Positions 51,295-60,771 of a stretch of DNA of 64,000 nucleotides are shown here, piece after piece. Position numbers and translations under genes: made by a program. Origin of the DNA: Lachnospiraceae bacterium. Lineage in GTDB: Bacteria > Bacillota > Clostridia > Lachnospirales > Bianqueaceae. Below the pieces are notes generated by a model. That model was not told the origin of the DNA. It did not search any database and saw nothing but the letters and a program-made list of their open reading frames with translations. Every line of letters starts with the position of its first letter. Position 1 is the stretch's first letter. Location of the stretch: the NCBI GenBank assembly GCA_022794035.1, contig JAAWDX010000007.1, positions 186,001 to 250,000 on the forward strand, written 5' to 3'.

Positions 51295-53196
51295 TCAATA
51301 AATACGAACTTCAAACACGCGCGCATCCTCATCCCCATTCGTTGCCGTGATGCAGATCCGCACCTCATCCCCCTGAATCCCTTCCGGAAGAGAAAGCACA
51401 TTCAGGCGCTGATAATTGCCAGACACGTCCCTGCGCCAGCTCTCTCGCCCGCCAGAATAAACCGTAACCGTATAGTCGCGCACCAGCTCCTTAGCCGGGC
51501 CAGTCGGTTCCTTATCCAAAAAAGCTTTAGAAACAGAAATGCACCGCTCCTCAGAAAGATTCGGATCAAAGGTCAGCCTGATTTCGCGGATCGGCTTTAC
51601 CTCCTCCAGCTTCAGGCACAGCGTTTCACCCTCAGCACCGATCCCCTCCGACTGCCACAGATTCACCGTATCCTCCTCATTGCGCGCAATCCCATTGATC
51701 ACCTTTTCCGGTTCACAGCCTGCACGGCAGGAAGTAGCCGTTACAACAGCCTTCCGCGCCATATCTGCCGGGTCTTCATTGCGGTATCCGGGAATATAGC
51801 AGTCATCCTTCAAGAGGGCCTGCTGCAGCTCCTTGATATACTGCTCTCCCAGCGCAGCTGGTGTACATCCCTTTTCTGAGGCCATGGCAGCAGCCGTGCC
51901 TACCGCTTGGCCGCCCACAGCGCAGGTAGCCATCACTCTTGTTGAGCCCATAGCCAGCTTAGTCGCACCAATATCCCGCCCTGCCATCATCAGATTGTCA
52001 AAGCCCTTGGCGCAGTAGCTGCGATACGGAATCGTATAAAGTCCCGGAAAGCTTCTGACACGAGAAGGGATACTGCCTTTAGCCGCAAATCCTCCGGCCA
52101 CATGCTCATCCATCGGCCAGCCGCCATAGGCCACCGCATCCGAAAACACGCGGTTCGCCAAAATATCGTTGGCCGTGAGGTTATATTCACCGGCAAGACG
52201 CCGGCTCTCTCTTGTGCCGGGAAGATTGCCGACCCATACCAGTTCATAATTTTCCGCCCCGTGATCGCCGCCGTTTTTAATATGATCCCAAACACCATAA
52301 ATCGTTTTATAGAGCTCCCAGCGAATATCCTCAGCGGATTGGATAATATCATCCCAGTCACCGCCTAATTCAATCCACCAATAGCCTGACTCCACATCAT
52401 ATTTTTCTACCAGCTGATCCGCATGATCCTCATAGTCCTCATCCGGTCGGAGTACTACCACATCGTCAGCATCATGATAGACAACGATATCTCCGTGATA
52501 GCGATGCTTAAAAAAGCTTTCATCAAAGCTGTAAGCCCAGTCCGGCTTCACAAATTTAACAGGATGCCCCACATCTCTGGCACAGAAATAAATCGTATTG
52601 CCCATGGTCTCCCCATCCTGCGTCTCAGGCGCCTCTGCCTCCTGATAGGCTTTTTTATCCTCACGTCCGATACTGTATTCAGCTCCGGCAAAATAGCCTA
52701 AGGTTCCATGCCCGGTAGCATCAACAAAAACATCAGCCGTAAAGCGGTAGCGGATCTCCGTTGTCATCTGGTAGCATTCTACCGCCTGCACATGATTTTC
52801 CTCCGCAATCACCCGGTCCATCGTCGTATTGGGATAGCTGTCCAAATTGTCAGTAGAACGGACAGCTGACCAAAGAACACCATCCCAGATCGAATAATTA
52901 TAGCTGTCGTTTAAGTGCTTGTTTTCCAACTGAAGCTCCATCAAAATACCCGTTTCAGCTGCATTTTTTTTGCCCCAATGGCAAGAAGCGCCTGATATAT
53001 GCATTCTCATTTCCGAGCTGGCATTTCCGCCATATACGCTCCGGTCCTGAATCAGGGCTGTTTTGGCTCCATGACGGGCAGATGCAATGGCCGCACATAG
53101 TCCGCTCATTCCGCCTCCTACGATCACGACATCATACTGTTTTTCCACTGCCGGATTCTGAGAAGCAGGGCGTCTTTCATGAATATAGTTTTTCAT
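51295..53196 (-). CDS. FAD-dependent oxidoreductase (FAD_oxidored) with C-terminal discoidin-like domain
   Basis: A 633-residue enzyme. The FAD domain starts with VVIVGGGMSGLCAAIASARHG (about 22-42), followed by the family-typical SVYGGNASSEMRMHISGA (about 53-70) and a second FAD contact VDATGHGTLGYFAGAEYS. After about residue 490 a beta-rich F5/8-type-C-like domain (VINGIARNEEDTVNLW...) runs to the end, suggesting carbohydrate contact. It is the last gene of an operon with a Zn-dehydrogenase and a ROK regulator, so a role in sugar or glycoside oxidation is likely. There is no signal peptide. Substrate unknown. Confidence 0.85.
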   Translation of the reverse strand: MKNYIHERRPASQNPAVEKQYDVVIVGGGMSGLCAAIASARHGAKTALIQDRSVYGGNASSEMRMHISGASCHWGKKNAAETGILMELQLENKHLNDSYNYSIWDGVLWSAVRSTDNLDSYPNTTMDRVIAEENHVQAVECYQMTTEIRYRFTADVFVDATGHGTLGYFAGAEYSIGREDKKAYQEAEAPETQDGETMGNTIYFCARDVGHPVKFVKPDWAYSFDESFFKHRYHGDIVVYHDADDVVVLRPDEDYEDHADQLVEKYDVESGYWWIELGGDWDDIIQSAEDIRWELYKTIYGVWDHIKNGGDHGAENYELVWVGNLPGTRESRRLAGEYNLTANDILANRVFSDAVAYGGWPMDEHVAGGFAAKGSIPSRVRSFPGLYTIPYRSYCAKGFDNLMMAGRDIGATKLAMGSTRVMATCAVGGQAVGTAAAMASEKGCTPAALGEQYIKELQQALLKDDCYIPGYRNEDPADMARKAVVTATSCRAGCEPEKVINGIARNEEDTVNLWQSEGIGAEGETLCLKLEEVKPIREIRLTFDPNLSEERCISVSKAFLDKEPTGPAKELVRDYTVTVYSGGRESWRRDVSGNYQRLNVLSLPEGIQGDEVRICITATNGDEDARVFEVRIY

Positions 53197-53224
53197 AGAT
53201 TACCTCTTTTCAATTCCTTTTATT

Positions 53225-54346
53225 TTAATCAATCGTATCAATATAGTGGCTCATGACCTGTCTGGCCGCGCCAACAACGGAGCTTTCCCTGCAGAATTTG
53301 CCTACGCGAAGAAAAGAAATATCCGTATCCACATTATTATACTTTCGAAGCCGATCCTCCAGCTCGGGAAGCCAGGGGGCCAAATAACCTCCCACATCGC
53401 CGCCCAGTACAATATCACAGTCAAAAATCGTCCGCAAGCTATCAATGGCAATGGTCAGATGTCCTGCGTATTCGTCCCAAAGAGCCTTCGCACCTTCCTC
53501 CCCCTGCCTGAGCCGATCAAAAAAGCGCTCCAGACTCTGATCCTGCGGGTCTCTGAGCACCTGCGCAGAACAATAAGGGTCTAAACACCCTTCCTTGCCG
53601 CAGTAACAGCGACGGCCTCCCGGAACAATCATCATATGGCCAAATTCGGCGCTTTTATAATTGTCTCCCCTATAAAGCTGAGAGGCCAGAAAAATGGCTC
53701 CGCCAACGGTATCATTCAGGGAAAGATAGACCGTATCCTTTGTCTTTCCCTCCAGCTCCGCACAGGCGGCATTGTTAGCGTCATTTTCAAAATATACCGG
53801 AAATGGAATATACCGGGAAAAGCTTTTTAAGCCGACATTTTTTGCGCCCAGCGCATGGGATTGACGAAGCAGCCCTGCTTCCAGATCTAAAATGCCTGGT
53901 ATCGACATTCCCACTCCCAGCAGCCCTGCTGCCGCTTTTTGCTCCTGTACAAAGGCCTCGATGGCCTGTCCCAGTGCTTCATAATATTCAGAAGTATTTT
54001 CATAGCCAAGAACAAGGCTTTTTCTTTCTAAAAGCGTTCCTGAAAGATCCACCAGAACCATCCGCACATGCCGGCGGCTGATTTCAACCCCCAGCGCACT
54101 GTAAATTCCTGCTTGGAGCCGCAGCATTTTAGCCTTTCGCCCGCCGGTAGAATTATACTCTCCTGCTTCTATCACAAGTCCCCGGTTCATCAAATCGTTG
54201 ACATACTGAAATACCGTGGGCATGCTCAGCTCCAACGCGCCCGAAAGCTCCTGTCTGGAGGCTGCTTTATGCTCAAAAATATACCGGGCCATCCGAATCC
54301 GTGTTTCTCGCCGGCCTTCTCCTTTAACCGTTTCTTTCATCTTCAT
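53225..54346 (-). CDS. ROK family transcriptional regulator
   Basis: A 373-residue NagC/XylR-like regulator. The N-terminal winged HTH (about 15-75) includes SRQELSGALELSMPTVFQYVNDL. The ROK sugar-kinase-like domain includes the Zn motif RCYCGKEGCLDPYCS (about 245-260), where a Glu is common after GCL. It overlaps the dehydrogenase gene by 4 bases and sits between it and the FAD oxidoreductase gene. It probably controls this three-gene operon in response to a sugar. Confidence 0.9.
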   Translation of the reverse strand: MKMKETVKGEGRRETRIRMARYIFEHKAASRQELSGALELSMPTVFQYVNDLMNRGLVIEAGEYNSTGGRKAKMLRLQAGIYSALGVEISRRHVRMVLVDLSGTLLERKSLVLGYENTSEYYEALGQAIEAFVQEQKAAAGLLGVGMSIPGILDLEAGLLRQSHALGAKNVGLKSFSRYIPFPVYFENDANNAACAELEGKTKDTVYLSLNDTVGGAIFLASQLYRGDNYKSAEFGHMMIVPGGRRCYCGKEGCLDPYCSAQVLRDPQDQSLERFFDRLRQGEEGAKALWDEYAGHLTIAIDSLRTIFDCDIVLGGDVGGYLAPWLPELEDRLRKYNNVDTDISFLRVGKFCRESSVVGAARQVMSHYIDTID

Positions 54347-55383
54347 TGATCCTGAACGTTGATCAAGACCTTCATTGTGGTTTCCCTATGCGCATCGATG
54401 TACTGATAGGCCTCCTGATACTGCCGGAAAGAAAATGTCTTTGTCATTAGAGGACGCAGCTGAACTCTGCCTTCGCTGACCATCTGAATTGCCGTCAAAT
54501 AGTCCTCATGCCGGTACATCATGCTGGTGTTTAAATCCAGCTCATGATCATTCAAAACCGCTAAATCTACCTTAGCCATGCCGGCAAAAACGGCCACCAA
54601 AATGATCGTGCTACCCTTCCGTGCGCATTGAATTGCCTGATTCATCGTGACATCCGTACCCGCACAGTCATAGATCACATCCGCTTTATCCGGGCCGAAT
54701 GCTTCTTTTAAGGCTGTATCAAAATCTACTTTAGAGGTATTCACTGCATAATCGGCGCCGCATCTCTCGGCAAGCTCCAGACGATAATCGCTGATATCCG
54801 TAATCAGAACCTTTTCAGCTCCCATACCTTTCGCAGCCTGTGCCACCAAATTACCAATCGGCCCTGCCCCCAGCACGGCTACCGCTTTTCCTTTGATCTC
54901 TCCAAACCGCTTCACGGCATGGACCGCCACTGCCAGAGGCTCCAGCATAGCTCCTTCTTCATAAGGCAGGCTATCCGGAATCGGTGTCACCTTAGATGCC
55001 TCAACAGCAAAATAGGTAGATGCCGTCCCCGTAGTCTGAAAGCCCATCACCTTAAGCTCCTCACAGAGGTTATACTTGCCATGGGTACAAGGGTAGCAGC
55101 TCCCGCAGAAAACCTGGGGCTCTATCGTCACCTTCTGTCCAATCTGAAATCCCTGCACGCCTTCTCCTAAGGCCGCAATCTCTCCTGAAACTTCATGCCC
55201 CTGTGTAACAGGATAGGAGGTGAAAGGATGTTTTCCATGATATACATGGATATCGCTTCCGCATACCCCAATCATCTGAATCCGAATCAGAACCTGTCCC
55301 GCTTGCGGCGCAGGAACCGGAATTTCCTGAAATATAATCTCTCCGGGCGCCGTCATTACCTGTTGAAGCATCATGTCTGCCAT
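54343..55383 (-). CDS. zinc-dependent alcohol/polyol dehydrogenase
   Basis: A 346-residue MDR-family dehydrogenase. The catalytic Zn ligands lie in GVCGSDIHVYHGKHPF and GHEVSGEI (about 39-70). The structural-Zn region is FCGSCYPCTHGKYNLC (about 92-107). The Rossmann motif is VLGAGPIGNLVAQ (about 168-180). It resembles sorbitol/threonine/galactitol dehydrogenases. The start MADMM follows AGAGG by 8 bases. It is the first gene of the operon with the ROK regulator and the FAD oxidoreductase; the substrate is probably a sugar alcohol. Confidence 0.9.
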   Translation of the reverse strand: MADMMLQQVMTAPGEIIFQEIPVPAPQAGQVLIRIQMIGVCGSDIHVYHGKHPFTSYPVTQGHEVSGEIAALGEGVQGFQIGQKVTIEPQVFCGSCYPCTHGKYNLCEELKVMGFQTTGTASTYFAVEASKVTPIPDSLPYEEGAMLEPLAVAVHAVKRFGEIKGKAVAVLGAGPIGNLVAQAAKGMGAEKVLITDISDYRLELAERCGADYAVNTSKVDFDTALKEAFGPDKADVIYDCAGTDVTMNQAIQCARKGSTIILVAVFAGMAKVDLAVLNDHELDLNTSMMYRHEDYLTAIQMVSEGRVQLRPLMTKTFSFRQYQEAYQYIDAHRETTMKVLINVQDQ

Positions 55384-55443
55384 TACCATTACCTCTCTTC
55401 CCGCACTAAAAGTATGTCTTTTATAAAAGATTTTATTTATCTT

Positions 55444-55471
55444 AGTATACCATCTCTGCGTCATTTGTCAA
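55444..55471 (-). promoter_or_regulatory. promoter of the dehydrogenase-ROK-oxidoreductase operon
   Basis: On the minus strand TTGACA (55471-55466), a 16-bp spacer and TATACT (55449-55444). Confidence 0.7.
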
Positions 55472-55508
55472 CCCGCTTCCTTTTTATTTTAAGCTGGGAT
55501 TTCACAAG

Positions 55509-55555
55509 CAAAAAGGAGAGTGTACTGCCAATCTAACACCGGCAGTACGCCCTCC
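55509..55555 (-). terminator. rho-independent terminator after the SOD gene
   Basis: GGAGGGCGTACTGCC / GGCAGTACACTCTCC stem (minus strand) followed by TTTTTG. It isolates the SOD gene from the dehydrogenase operon. Confidence 0.85.
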
Positions 55556-55561
55556 TCTCTG

Positions 55562-56080
55562 TTACCAGTAGCCTCTTCCCCTCTGAATCACTCCGCAGGC
55601 TATTTTCTTGCCGGAATTTCCGGATGGCTGCGTTGTAAAATCGTCAGGATGATCATGGATAATCACCGTCCTGCCAATAATCTCGTCCACAGAAAACCGG
55701 TCCGTTAAAAATACAGAAAGGGCAAAGCCTTCATTTCCGAATAACGGCGGCAAATCTCCCGCATGATCAGGATGCTCACATTCTGCCGGATTATAGTGCC
55801 CTCCGGCATCTGCGAATGGATCCTCTTCATTCCCGCTGCAGGCGCCCCCTTCATGAATATGAAATCCAAATACGGGCTTCTGGCAGGGACTGGCAGAATG
55901 CGGCAGACCGCTGATCTGTGCGTATACAATCACGCCTCTGCCGGTTTGATAAAACCATACGCTGCCTGATATGTTCGGACTGCCTTCACTGCCGCTGATA
56001 CTTGCCACCGCCTGCGCGCTGCTGCGCAGCACTGAAAGAAGCGACCCTCTGGCATTCGCGCCAAATAATGATCTGTTCAC
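55562..56080 (-). CDS. Cu/Zn superoxide dismutase-like protein
   Basis: A 172-residue Cu/Zn SOD. Metal ligands are visible as FGFHIHEG (two His), GGHYNP (bridging His), HPDHAGDLPP (Zn ligands including Asp) and IIHDHPDDF (last Cu His). The two Cys for the usual disulphide are present (GGACSG and IACGVI). The start is GTG, about 11 bases after AGGAG. There is no signal peptide or lipobox, unusual because bacterial SodC is normally exported. It is monocistronic. Confidence 0.87.
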   Translation of the reverse strand: MNRSLFGANARGSLLSVLRSSAQAVASISGSEGSPNISGSVWFYQTGRGVIVYAQISGLPHSASPCQKPVFGFHIHEGGACSGNEEDPFADAGGHYNPAECEHPDHAGDLPPLFGNEGFALSVFLTDRFSVDEIIGRTVIIHDHPDDFTTQPSGNSGKKIACGVIQRGRGYW

Positions 56081-56243
56081 ACCAATACAATACTCCTATC
56101 CTCTGTTTATGTATTTTATGCAGATCCTAAACAGAGGGTTCCTCTTTTCTCCATAAGAATATTGCGGCGGCATTTACTTTAAGGGCAGTTGTATGATAAA
56201 ATATGAAAAATATCAGTGCAGCACTGGATTCAAGGAGAAAAAT

Positions 56244-56795
56244 ATGAAACTACAGGAAACCGACATCTATCTGGCAACATTAAGCCGGGAAAATTGCAGG
56301 ACGATATGGAATGATTTTGAATATGACTTTGCTAATCCCACAGAGGAATTTAATATAGGCCATTCTGATGAAAAGGCGGATGATTGGTTTGATGAAATAC
56401 AAAAGCTACAGGGAAACAGGCATATTCGGCTGGGAATTTTCCAAAACGACGGAACCGTGATCGGTGACGTTGCCTTACAGAACATTGACAGAGTGAATCG
56501 TAAATGTAGTGTTGGTATAGGCATGTCCAAGATAGAATATCGTTCTAAGGGGTATGGCAGACAGGCAGTCATGCTCATGCTGCATTACGGATTCTTATAT
56601 TTGGGCATGGAGAGAATAACTGCAAACACCCTGGATCTCAATATCGGCGCCCAGAAGCTTTTAGGTAAATGCGGTTTTGTTTTAGAAGGAAGGGAAAGAA
56701 GATCTGTTTATCTAAATGCTGAAATGCATGATAAGTTAAACTACGCCATATTAAAAGAGGAATTTCTGGCAATGGGGTATCCTGCGTGGACTTGA
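56244..56795 (+). CDS. GNAT family N-acetyltransferase
   Basis: A 183-residue RimJ/RimL-type acetyltransferase. The acetyl-CoA loop is SKIEYRSKGYGRQAVMLML (about 95-113, RxxGYG). The C-terminal NIGAQKLLGKCGFVLEGRERRSVYL is typical of the family. AAGGAG lies six bases before the ATG at 56244; the frame is open 17 codons upstream, but without a ribosome binding site. It stands alone. Substrate unknown. Confidence 0.85.
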   Translation: MKLQETDIYLATLSRENCRTIWNDFEYDFANPTEEFNIGHSDEKADDWFDEIQKLQGNRHIRLGIFQNDGTVIGDVALQNIDRVNRKCSVGIGMSKIEYRSKGYGRQAVMLMLHYGFLYLGMERITANTLDLNIGAQKLLGKCGFVLEGRERRSVYLNAEMHDKLNYAILKEEFLAMGYPAWT

Positions 56796-56870
56796 CCATG
56801 CATCCCCATGTCTTTCGGTTTAGCCTTAATTATGCAAAAACCCCTAAATAGGGATTCTCAGACAAAGAGA

Positions 56871-56907
56871 AAGCCAACCGACTTTATATTAAAATCGGTT
56901 GGCTTAT
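56871..56907. terminator. bidirectional terminator between GNAT and tRNA-Leu(CAA)
   Basis: AAGCCAACCGA / TCGGTTGGCTT around a 12-base loop. T-rich stretches follow on both strands, so it can serve the GNAT gene and the tRNA. Confidence 0.7.
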
Positions 56908-56911
56908 TTCA

Positions 56912-56995
56912 TGCGGATGAAGGGACTCGAACCCCCACGATGTCACCACCGGCAGATTTTGAGTCTGCTGCGTCTGCCAATTCCGCCACATCCGC
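56912..56995 (-). tRNA. tRNA-Leu (anticodon CAA)
   Basis: Cloverleaf on the minus strand with acceptor GCGGATG/CATCCGC, discriminator A, anticodon loop CTCAAAA (anticodon CAA), a long variable arm (GGTGGTGACATC region) and T-loop TTCGAGT. It has its own promoter and no encoded CCA. Confidence 0.95.
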
Positions 56996-57016
56996 GCATA
57001 TCTTGAAGCGAATACC

Positions 57017-57045
57017 ATCATAGCATACATATATACGTATGTCAA
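57017..57045 (-). promoter_or_regulatory. promoter of tRNA-Leu(CAA)
   Basis: Minus strand TTGACA (57045-57040), a 17-bp spacer and TATGAT (57022-57017). Confidence 0.75.
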
Positions 57046-57149
57046 TATCTTTTTATTTCTCTTTTATGGATTTGTGCATTGACAAATGCACGCTCCTTCC
57101 CCATAATCTAAGCATCTAAACACATTCCGCATCCTGAAAGGAGCTGCGC

Positions 57150-58073
57150 ATGCATCATTATTTTATCCTTAATCCGGCCGCCGGACAGGGCCGCGCCCTT
57201 GATTACATACCGCTGATTCACCAATGCTTCTCCGACTCTCCTGCGCCTTACACAATCTACACCAGCACCGGCGTAGGCGATATCACCGCCTATGTACGCA
57301 AGACCGCTACCGAGAGCCAGGAAGAGCTGCGATTTTACGCCTGCGGCGGCGACGGCACTCTGAACGAGGTCATCTGCGGCGCCATCGGCCATCCTCATGT
57401 ATCTGTCGGTATTCTTCCGGCCGGCACCGGCAACGACTTCATCCGCAGCTTTCAAAATGCAGAGTTTTTCCGTCAGGTGCCCGCCCAAGTCGCCGGCTCA
57501 CCCATCCTCATCGACCTCATTCGAATTAATGAACAATACGCCGTCAATATGGTCAATATCGGGTTTGACTGCAATGCTGCTCTTGCCGCCAGTCAGCTCA
57601 AAAAGAAGCCCCTGCTCAAAGGGCCGCTTGCTTATGCTGCCGGCGCACTACAACAATTCTGCCACAAAATGGGCTCTGCACTTCAATTTGAACTTGACGG
57701 CAAAGAAACCTTTTGTGGAGACTTCCTGCTCTGCACCATCGCAAACGGCCGCTTCTGCGGCGGCGGCTTCCACTCCTCGCCGCAGGCCCGCCCCGATGAC
57801 GGCCTTCTTGATCTGGCCGCCGTCCGGCTGCTATCCCGCCTGCGATTCATCTCGCTTCTTCCCTCTTACCGCTCCGGCAGCTATCTCATCCCCCAAATGC
57901 AAACAGGCCTAGTCACCTACCGGCAGTGCCGGCAGCTCTCACTCTCTTCTACTACTCCTCTCTATGTCTGTATCGACGGAGAAATCTCCTCCTTCACCTC
58001 CCTGCACATCGAGATTTGCCCTCAGGCAATGCGCTTTATTCTTCCTTACGGCTCGCTGCTTGGTTCCCGCTAA
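57150..58073 (+). CDS. diacylglycerol kinase family lipid kinase
   Basis: A 307-residue YegS/DgkB-type kinase. The N-terminal NPAAGQGRA (about 8-16), the GGDGTLNEV nucleotide motif (about 66-74) and ILPAGTGNDFIRSF (about 88-101) define the DAGK catalytic domain, followed by the beta-sandwich C-terminal domain. GAAAGGAG lies 11 bases before the ATG. It likely phosphorylates diacylglycerol or a related lipid at the membrane. It converges with the TldE gene, overlapping it by about 38 bases. Confidence 0.92.
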   Translation: MHHYFILNPAAGQGRALDYIPLIHQCFSDSPAPYTIYTSTGVGDITAYVRKTATESQEELRFYACGGDGTLNEVICGAIGHPHVSVGILPAGTGNDFIRSFQNAEFFRQVPAQVAGSPILIDLIRINEQYAVNMVNIGFDCNAALAASQLKKKPLLKGPLAYAAGALQQFCHKMGSALQFELDGKETFCGDFLLCTIANGRFCGGGFHSSPQARPDDGLLDLAAVRLLSRLRFISLLPSYRSGSYLIPQMQTGLVTYRQCRQLSLSSTTPLYVCIDGEISSFTSLHIEICPQAMRFILPYGSLLGSR

Positions 58074-59376
58074 CGCTCAGCTCACTAACAAGCAGCGCAG
58101 GCGCCGCCACCTGATAAGCCTCATGCATCAGCAGCGGCAGATAACAAAGCCTATTGCCCACCATCTCCACATGCTGCAGCAAATCGCGTATATTTCCATT
58201 CATCGTCATGCCATACGCCGTTCCCTGCTGCACGCCGCCGCGAATCACCGCCGCATTGCACGGAAAGCTAAATTCACCAGAGGCCGTATTCACGGCATGG
58301 AACTGATCCCATGCACTATAGACATACAGTCCATCTCCCAGCTCGCTCAAAAGCCTCTCCATAGACGCCTGCCCCGGCTGCATCACAAAATTCTTGGGCG
58401 TTACCACGATATCGCTCCCCTTTACCAGGCCAATTGTCCGGCCGGCATTGCCCGTTGAGGCCGCCTGCAGCTTTTGCGCAGTTTCCAGATTATGCATCAA
58501 CCCGCAAAACCGTCCGTCCCGGACCAGATCCACTGCGATTCCCTCGCTGCCCTCACAGTCAAACGGAAATGCATAGCCGCTTCCCGGCAAAGCCGGAAGA
58601 TCCTGAAGCGTCACCTTCTCCGACGCAATTTTCTGCGAGAGCCTGCCCTGCAGTGCACTGCTGCCTGCAGCATACTCCCGTCCGCTAAACATCTGCCACG
58701 CCGTAATCCAAAAATTGGCGACCACATCACTGCTCAGCACCGCTCGGTATGTACCTGCCTCGCAGATCACCGGTTGGCGCTGAATTTTTTTATTCTCCTC
58801 TATCTCGGCTAGTACCTCTGATATATCCAGCTCCTCCACACTCGGCGCGCTGACAATATACCCTTTGCCGTCTGCCTCTATGGAAAGCTCGGCCCGGCGC
58901 CTGCTGAACTGCCGGTTTAGGCCCCTCTGGTTGACAACCCACTGCGTATGGATCATCTCGTATAGCCCAGCCGACTTTTTCTCAGACGGAATCCTCGCCT
59001 CCACCTGCTGAACTGCGTCTCTAAGCACCTCAGCCCGGCTTAATGACTGTTTCGGCTCGTCCGATATCACTGCTCCCTGGCTCGGCGCCGGTGTACGCTC
59101 CGCCTCGCCTGCCTCCGCCTGCAAGGCCTCTGCATTTTGCGCTGCCTGCTGTAAAAGCGCCTCCGGCTCCTCCTCAATGCACTGACTCACGGCATAGCCC
59201 ATAGCCTTCTCGCCCGCACGCGCATAAAGCACTGTTTGATGATCTGCTCCGCTGCTCACCAGCTTTCCCTGCTGATAAACCACGCTTATATGCTCTTTAG
59301 TCTCTCCGTTTACTTCCCAAAGCCCTTTTCCTTTTTGCTCTTTTAAATACTGCACATATTTTTCTCTTATTTCCAT
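58036..59376 (-). CDS. TldE/PmbA family protein
   Basis: A 446-residue PmbA/TldE subunit of the TldD/TldE metalloprotease, which in known systems trims peptides such as microcin B17 leader and CcdA. It lacks the HExxxH motif of TldD, as expected for TldE. The C-terminal GLVKGSDIVVTPKNFVMQPGQ segment is family-typical. The start overlaps the tldD stop by one base (TGATG) behind GGAGGAGA. No obvious peptide precursor gene is adjacent. Its end overlaps the convergent lipid kinase gene. Confidence 0.9.
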   Translation of the reverse strand: MEIREKYVQYLKEQKGKGLWEVNGETKEHISVVYQQGKLVSSGADHQTVLYARAGEKAMGYAVSQCIEEEPEALLQQAAQNAEALQAEAGEAERTPAPSQGAVISDEPKQSLSRAEVLRDAVQQVEARIPSEKKSAGLYEMIHTQWVVNQRGLNRQFSRRRAELSIEADGKGYIVSAPSVEELDISEVLAEIEENKKIQRQPVICEAGTYRAVLSSDVVANFWITAWQMFSGREYAAGSSALQGRLSQKIASEKVTLQDLPALPGSGYAFPFDCEGSEGIAVDLVRDGRFCGLMHNLETAQKLQAASTGNAGRTIGLVKGSDIVVTPKNFVMQPGQASMERLLSELGDGLYVYSAWDQFHAVNTASGEFSFPCNAAVIRGGVQQGTAYGMTMNGNIRDLLQHVEMVGNRLCYLPLLMHEAYQVAAPALLVSELSVSGNQAASRKEE

Positions 59377-60758
59377 CAGCCTTCTCCTCCTACGATCATC
59401 TCTGCAATCCGCACCCGCGGCTGAAAGGAAGTAACATTCACCAGTCCGGATGCCGCGCCGCAAAAACTTCCGTATTCTGTCTCTATCTTTGAACCGACCC
59501 GATCGATTTTTTTCATAACCTCCATGCCATTTCCCGTAATCATGCAGTTTCTAACCGGTCTGTCAATCTGTCCGTTTTTAATCAAATAGGCCTCGCGGCA
59601 GATCAGCGAAAAGATCTGACCGCCGCTGCCGCCGCCCAGCCGCTTCACATACAGCCCCTCCCCCAGCGAACGGATCATCTCTTCCTCATCATCCGTCCCG
59701 GGCGCCAGATAGGTATTGCTCATGCGGGAGGTAGGCGCATAGGTATAATCTTGCCGCCGGCCGCAGCCATTGCTGCGCATCCCAATCATCTGCCCATGCA
59801 GCCGATCGCATAGATACGTTTTCAGCACGCCCTTCTCAATCAGTATATTACGCTGGCGCGGATGGCCCTCATCATCAAACGCTGACGAGCCGTACAGCCC
59901 CGGCAGCGTTCCATCGTCAATCAGCGCCACCTTGCTGCTCGCAACCTGCTGGCCAAGCCTGCCAATAAAATCGCTGCTGCCGGCCGCAATTGCAGCGGCC
60001 TCCAGCGTATGACCGCAGCATTCATGCCATAAGGCTCCGCAATCTCCCGCCTCTAAAACCACCGGCATATTTCCTGATTTTAACGGCTCTGCCTTCAGGG
60101 ATGCATAGCTGGATCTTAACCTCTCCCGGATAAACAGCTCCCATTCATCCGTCTCCCAGGCCTCCATCCCGCAGGGCTTTACAAAATCAGCCCATTCATA
60201 CAGGCCTCCCTTTTCATCTCCCACTGTATAATAGACCCTCGCTCTTGTGCTGACGCGCCGGTCAGCCGCCAGTACCCCCTCGCTATTCGCAATCCATACT
60301 CTCTGATCCGTATCGCTATAGACCACCCGCTGTGAGAGCAGCGGCACGCCTGCACCGGTCGCTGCCCGCTCCGCTGCTTTTGCAATCCGGATCTTTTTTT
60401 GCACACCACTGGCATTTACCTCCAGCCGTACCGGATTCGGATTCACTCCCTCCATCCTTTTCAGCGCTTTTCCCTTTCCCTTGCTCTCTGCCCCGCCTGC
60501 AAGCAGCGCCAGCGCTTCCTCTGCCAGTGTCATCAAGCCCCTCAGGCTCACTTCACTAGAGTAGGTATACACCTCCTGCGTCCCCTGCAAAAGCCGCAGC
60601 CCTGCACCATATATCCTCAGATTTTTAATTCCCTGAATCTGCTGCTTGGCGCACTGCACCTCCTGATCCGACCGATCCTCCAAAAACAGCTCGCTAAATT
60701 CCGCGCCCTTCGCCTGCGCATAGTCTAAAACCTGCTGCATTTCCTCTTTAGATATCAT
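59376..60758 (-). CDS. tldD: TldD family metalloprotease
   Basis: A 460-residue catalytic partner of TldE. The zinc motif HECCGHTLEA (about 246-255, HExxxH) is intact, and the conserved YGSSAFDDEGHPRQRNILIEKG (about 293-314) follows. GGAGGA precedes the ATG at 60758. It lies 13 bases after the lipoprotein gene and immediately before tldE. TldD/TldE act on unfolded peptides and in maturation of some modified peptides; the substrate here is unknown. Confidence 0.93.
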   Translation of the reverse strand: MISKEEMQQVLDYAQAKGAEFSELFLEDRSDQEVQCAKQQIQGIKNLRIYGAGLRLLQGTQEVYTYSSEVSLRGLMTLAEEALALLAGGAESKGKGKALKRMEGVNPNPVRLEVNASGVQKKIRIAKAAERAATGAGVPLLSQRVVYSDTDQRVWIANSEGVLAADRRVSTRARVYYTVGDEKGGLYEWADFVKPCGMEAWETDEWELFIRERLRSSYASLKAEPLKSGNMPVVLEAGDCGALWHECCGHTLEAAAIAAGSSDFIGRLGQQVASSKVALIDDGTLPGLYGSSAFDDEGHPRQRNILIEKGVLKTYLCDRLHGQMIGMRSNGCGRRQDYTYAPTSRMSNTYLAPGTDDEEEMIRSLGEGLYVKRLGGGSGGQIFSLICREAYLIKNGQIDRPVRNCMITGNGMEVMKKIDRVGSKIETEYGSFCGAASGLVNVTSFQPRVRIAEMIVGGEG

Positions 60759-60771
60759 TTGACTTTCCTCC

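Noticed and set aside
51193..51879. Plus-strand open frame of 228 codons opposite the FAD oxidoreductase
   Set aside because: No ribosome binding site, an Arg/Leu-rich shadow translation, and the opposite strand has a well-supported gene.
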